DNA from: Zoogloea sp.
GTDB lineage: Bacteria > Pseudomonadota > Gammaproteobacteria > Burkholderiales > Rhodocyclaceae
Assembly: GCF_017302315.1 (NCBI RefSeq)
Contig: NZ_JAFLDT010000045.1
Location: forward strand, 1 to 34,098
DNA length: 34,098 nt
Reading direction: 5' to 3'
The position numbers and the translations under genes are program-made. Below, piece by piece: positions 31,901 to 34,098 of the stretch. How positions within the stretch are numbered: position 1 is the first letter of the stretch; each line of letters starts with the position of its first letter. A model generated the notes under the pieces. It was not told the origin of the DNA. It ran no database searches and was given only the letters and a program-made list of their open reading frames with translations.

Positions 31901-33114
31901 TGTAGATTCTCCTGGCGCAGCAGCAGGTGTGTGGCGCTGCCTTCCTGACGCAGGTTGGCGAGCAGACCACGGCTGGCCAGCAGCCCGACAAGGGCTTCGG
32001 CACGGGCGGCGGCGGGGCCGCTCAGGGTCAGGTCGAGGCGGCCTTCCTCGAAACGCAGGGCGGCGATGCCGTCGGCTGCGTCGGTGCCCAGGGCCTCTGC
32101 GGCCTGGGACAGCAGGGCCAGGGCGTCGTCATCGCGGAGAAGGCCGTGGCGGGCCCGTTCGCCGTTCAGTTGTTGCCGCATCTGGGCGGCAGGGGCGACC
32201 ACCGGTGTATTGGGGAAGGCGCTGCGATAGACCCGTTCGATACGCGATTCGAAACCGCCCAGAACATGTCGCTGCCACAGCACCTCACCCACGTTGGTGG
32301 CCAGCCAGAGGCCCACTGCTGCCGTGGCCAGCAGGGCGGGCGCACGCAGTCGGCCGATCCACGCCGCACCCTGGTCGTGGCCGGCGAACTCACCGTGGAG
32401 CAGGTTGGCGGCCTGGCGCTCGTTTCCCTGCCACCACAGGTAGGGCGCGGCGGGGCGCAGACTAAGGCCACTTTCGGTGGCCGCGGCAGCGAGGTCGAGG
32501 GCCGGGCTCCCCGGGGCGGTGTGCAGGTCGATCTGGGCAGGGGCCGCGTTGGCTGCCCGGGCGCTGACGGCCTGCGCAGCCAGCAGTGGAATCAGGATGT
32601 CCCGGTCAAGGGCCAGCCCGGCCCCCGTGTCGGTGCGCAGGATGGCGCCCTCGGCGGACAGGCTGAGATGCCAGCCGGCGTCGTCGGCCGGGGCGGTCTG
32701 CAGCTCGGCCACGATCCGGCGGGGTACCCGCCCGATGGCCGCGAACTGGGCCACTAGGCTGCGCAGGCGCTCCCGGGAGATGACCAGCACGCCGGCCACG
32801 TCGCGCTCCCCGTCATCGGCGGAGCGGCGGTGGCTGAGGGTGAGGTGCTGGGTGTCCGGGTCCTTCAGCAGCCGGTCTTCGAGGGCGTAGCTCAAGAGGC
32901 GCGGCAGATCACGGCGGGCGCCGCGGGGCAGCAGCACATCCAGCCACAGGCATTGGGCCCCGGTCAGTACAACGGCGCATTCGTCGGCGGCCGGCCAGTG
33001 GCGGGGAGCGGAGTGCCCTTCGGAGAGGGGCTGGCCGTCGGGCCCGAGAAGCACCCAGGCGCATTCGGGGCGGGTCGGCCAGTGTTCGTCGATGGCAAGG
33101 AGGAGGCGGGTCAT
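31897..33114 (-). CDS. gspL: Type II secretion protein GspL
   Basis: 405 residues from ATG 33114, which overlaps the gspK stop (ATGA). The N-terminal two thirds are the cytoplasmic actin-like domain that binds GspE, with WLDVLLPRGARRDLPRLLSY and the ANLLHGEF motif (about 236-243). One membrane helix follows (about 258-280), then a periplasmic ferredoxin-like domain that contacts GspM. All parts are present. Translation appears coupled to both gspK and gspM. Confidence 0.9.
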   Translation of the reverse strand: MTRLLLAIDEHWPTRPECAWVLLGPDGQPLSEGHSAPRHWPAADECAVVLTGAQCLWLDVLLPRGARRDLPRLLSYALEDRLLKDPDTQHLTLSHRRSADDGERDVAGVLVISRERLRSLVAQFAAIGRVPRRIVAELQTAPADDAGWHLSLSAEGAILRTDTGAGLALDRDILIPLLAAQAVSARAANAAPAQIDLHTAPGSPALDLAAAATESGLSLRPAAPYLWWQGNERQAANLLHGEFAGHDQGAAWIGRLRAPALLATAAVGLWLATNVGEVLWQRHVLGGFESRIERVYRSAFPNTPVVAPAAQMRQQLNGERARHGLLRDDDALALLSQAAEALGTDAADGIAALRFEEGRLDLTLSGPAAARAEALVGLLASRGLLANLRQEGSATHLLLRQENLQ

Positions 33115-34098
33115 AGCAGTTTCTGCCAAACGATGGTGGACCATTTCTGGCCCGTGGGGCGATACAGGAGGACCTCCATGCGCACCATGGAAACGCCGAA
33201 ACGGGCGCGACCGGTGGCCAGGAAGTGACGGCTCTGGACGTCCAGCCTGGTGGTGTTGGTAGGGAGGTTGCGGTTCTCGAGCCAGGCGTCAACGCTGGCT
33301 ACGCTGGTAAACCAGGCCCGGCTGCGTTCGACGGCCAGGATGCGGGCGGTGTCCAGGGGCAGATCGGCAATGGCAGCCGCCAGTACCTCCGGCGGTGCCG
33401 TGTTCACATTGATCAGGCTGTCGCTGCCCGGAAGGGCGGCCACGAAGGGAGTCAGACGAGCAACCAGGGCGGGGCTGAAGCCGCGCACCTGGGTCAGCTC
33501 ACCAACGCTGGCCAGCGGCCCGTTGGCCGGGCTGCGGGGAGGCTGCTGGGTGCTGTACCAGGATGACTCGGCGCCGCCGGGCAGGGTGGGGCTGTCGTTC
33601 CGGTCGAGCCAGTCGATCAGGGCGTTGGTGAGATCCAGGGCTTCGGAGTCTCCCACCCCAAGCAACTTCAGCAGACGCAGGAACTGGTCCCGCTCCTGCA
33701 GTGTGGGGCCGTCGATCTGGACCAGCTTGTTGAGATTGATGCGACCGGACAGATCCTGCAGCTCGCCGCTGACTTCGCCTTCTTCCACCGGCGTCGGCGG
33801 CACCTTGACGGCCCAGGCCTCGCCCAGGTGGTCCACGTTACTGCGGCTGGCATCCTCGGCGAGCACGTTGCGCGCCCAGTCCACGGCACCGCGCGCCAGT
33901 TGGCGGGCCTGGGCCTGGTCGTGACGACCGACCACCTGGTCCATGGCCACTCCCAGATCGCCGACAGCCGCGGCGGCGATGCCGTTCGCCGACTCCGGCT
34001 GGCCCAGGTCCTCGACGAAATAGTCCTTCCAGAAGACACAGGGACAGCCCTCGTGAGTCAGGATGTAGCCGTAGGCGAGCATCTTGTCATTGACGATG
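33111..34098 (-). CDS. gspK: Type II secretion pseudopilin GspK, chimeric at its 5' end (partial)
   Basis: The C-terminal 290 or so residues, from about 33970 down to 33111, are clear GspK: VVGRHDQAQARQLARGAVDW, then NVDHLGEAWAV, DLSGRINLNKL, a helix-hairpin-helix-like block with SLINVNTAPPEVLAAAI, and a terminal WQKLL. GspK is the large tip pseudopilin. The expected prepilin leader and hydrophobic helix are missing. In their place the same frame continues into a sequence resembling an alpha-amylase and stays open to the window edge. An in-frame ATG at 34082 exists but has no support. gspL follows with an ATGA overlap. Confidence 0.8.
   Translation of the reverse strand, partial: IVNDKMLAYGYILTHEGCPCVFWKDYFVEDLGQPESANGIAAAAVGDLGVAMDQVVGRHDQAQARQLARGAVDWARNVLAEDASRSNVDHLGEAWAVKVPPTPVEEGEVSGELQDLSGRINLNKLVQIDGPTLQERDQFLRLLKLLGVGDSEALDLTNALIDWLDRNDSPTLPGGAESSWYSTQQPPRSPANGPLASVGELTQVRGFSPALVARLTPFVAALPGSDSLINVNTAPPEVLAAAIADLPLDTARILAVERSRAWFTSVASVDAWLENRNLPTNTTRLDVQSRHFLATGRARFGVSMVRMEVLLYRPTGQKWSTIVWQKLL
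33975..34098 (-). other. Alpha-amylase-like (GH13) fragment fused in frame to gspK
   Basis: About 41 codons at the edge, reading NDKMLAYGYILTHEG followed by CPCVFWKDYF and later NGIAA. This resembles the strand after the catalytic residues in GH13 amylases, where the pattern A-Y-x-Y-I-L-T-H-x-G-x-P-C-x-F-x-x-D precedes the IAAL-type helix. The GspK-like sequence begins right after NGIAA, without a stop or frameshift. The exact breakpoint is uncertain by about ten codons. It may be a real fusion, a rearrangement, or an assembly join at a contig end. Confidence 0.55.

Overview
The window looks like a chromosomal segment of a GC-rich betaproteobacterium, most likely Rhodocyclales (Azospira/Thauera/Zoogloea-like). 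This rests on the proteins: betaproteobacterial PilT/PilU, an FimT-PilV-PilW-PilX-PilY1 minor-pilin operon, GspK-L-M-N, malate synthase A, HemJ, and the yggS-proC-yggT-DUF167 block. No organism name can be proven from the sequence alone. Almost all of it is ordinary coding DNA. I see no phage, insertion sequence or CRISPR array.

Layout. (1) 1-376: an AT-rich edge with a rho-independent terminator, an abrupt junction into the C-terminal half of a SPOR domain, then copy 1 of a palindromic dispersed repeat. (2) 377-7436, minus strand: ferredoxin-NAD(P)H reductase, HDOD protein with an EAL remnant, HDOD-histidine kinase, REC-PAS-GGDEF-EAL response regulator, and a 73-residue orphan. The middle three form a likely phosphorelay-to-cyclic-di-GMP module. 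(3) 7464-9994, plus strand: NAD-dependent epimerase-like protein, HemJ, RlmL. (4) 10032-10152: repeat copy 2, inverted, again between convergent genes. (5) 10151-12381, minus strand: pilT-pilU retraction ATPases, divergent from (6) yggS-proC-yggT-DUF167, 12476-14904. (7) 14896-17702: LysR regulator divergent from an SDR and an aldo/keto reductase. (8) 17799-20140, minus strand: L-2-haloacid dehalogenase and malate synthase A, divergent from a second LysR gene (20328). (9) 21215-21859: a stand-alone TonB-like protein. (10) 22022-29201: pilE-fimT-pilV-pilW-pilX-pilY1, tightly packed. (11) tRNA-Thr(CGT) with its own promoter and a shared symmetric terminator. (12) 29474-34098, minus strand: gspK-L-M-N then transaldolase.

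Working together: pilE to pilY1 supply the priming complex and tip adhesin of type IV pili, and pilT/pilU power retraction. The c-di-GMP module is of the kind that often controls such surface behaviour, but a link here is only inferred. The dehalogenase-malate synthase pair could carry 2-carbon haloacids through glycolate and glyoxylate to malate.

Points most worth a second look: the right edge, where GspK is joined in frame to a fragment resembling an alpha-amylase catalytic domain (gene fusion or assembly chimera); the two-copy palindromic repeat, whose outer arms differ in sequence between copies but stay self-complementary; and the HDOD/HDOD-kinase/c-di-GMP cluster.
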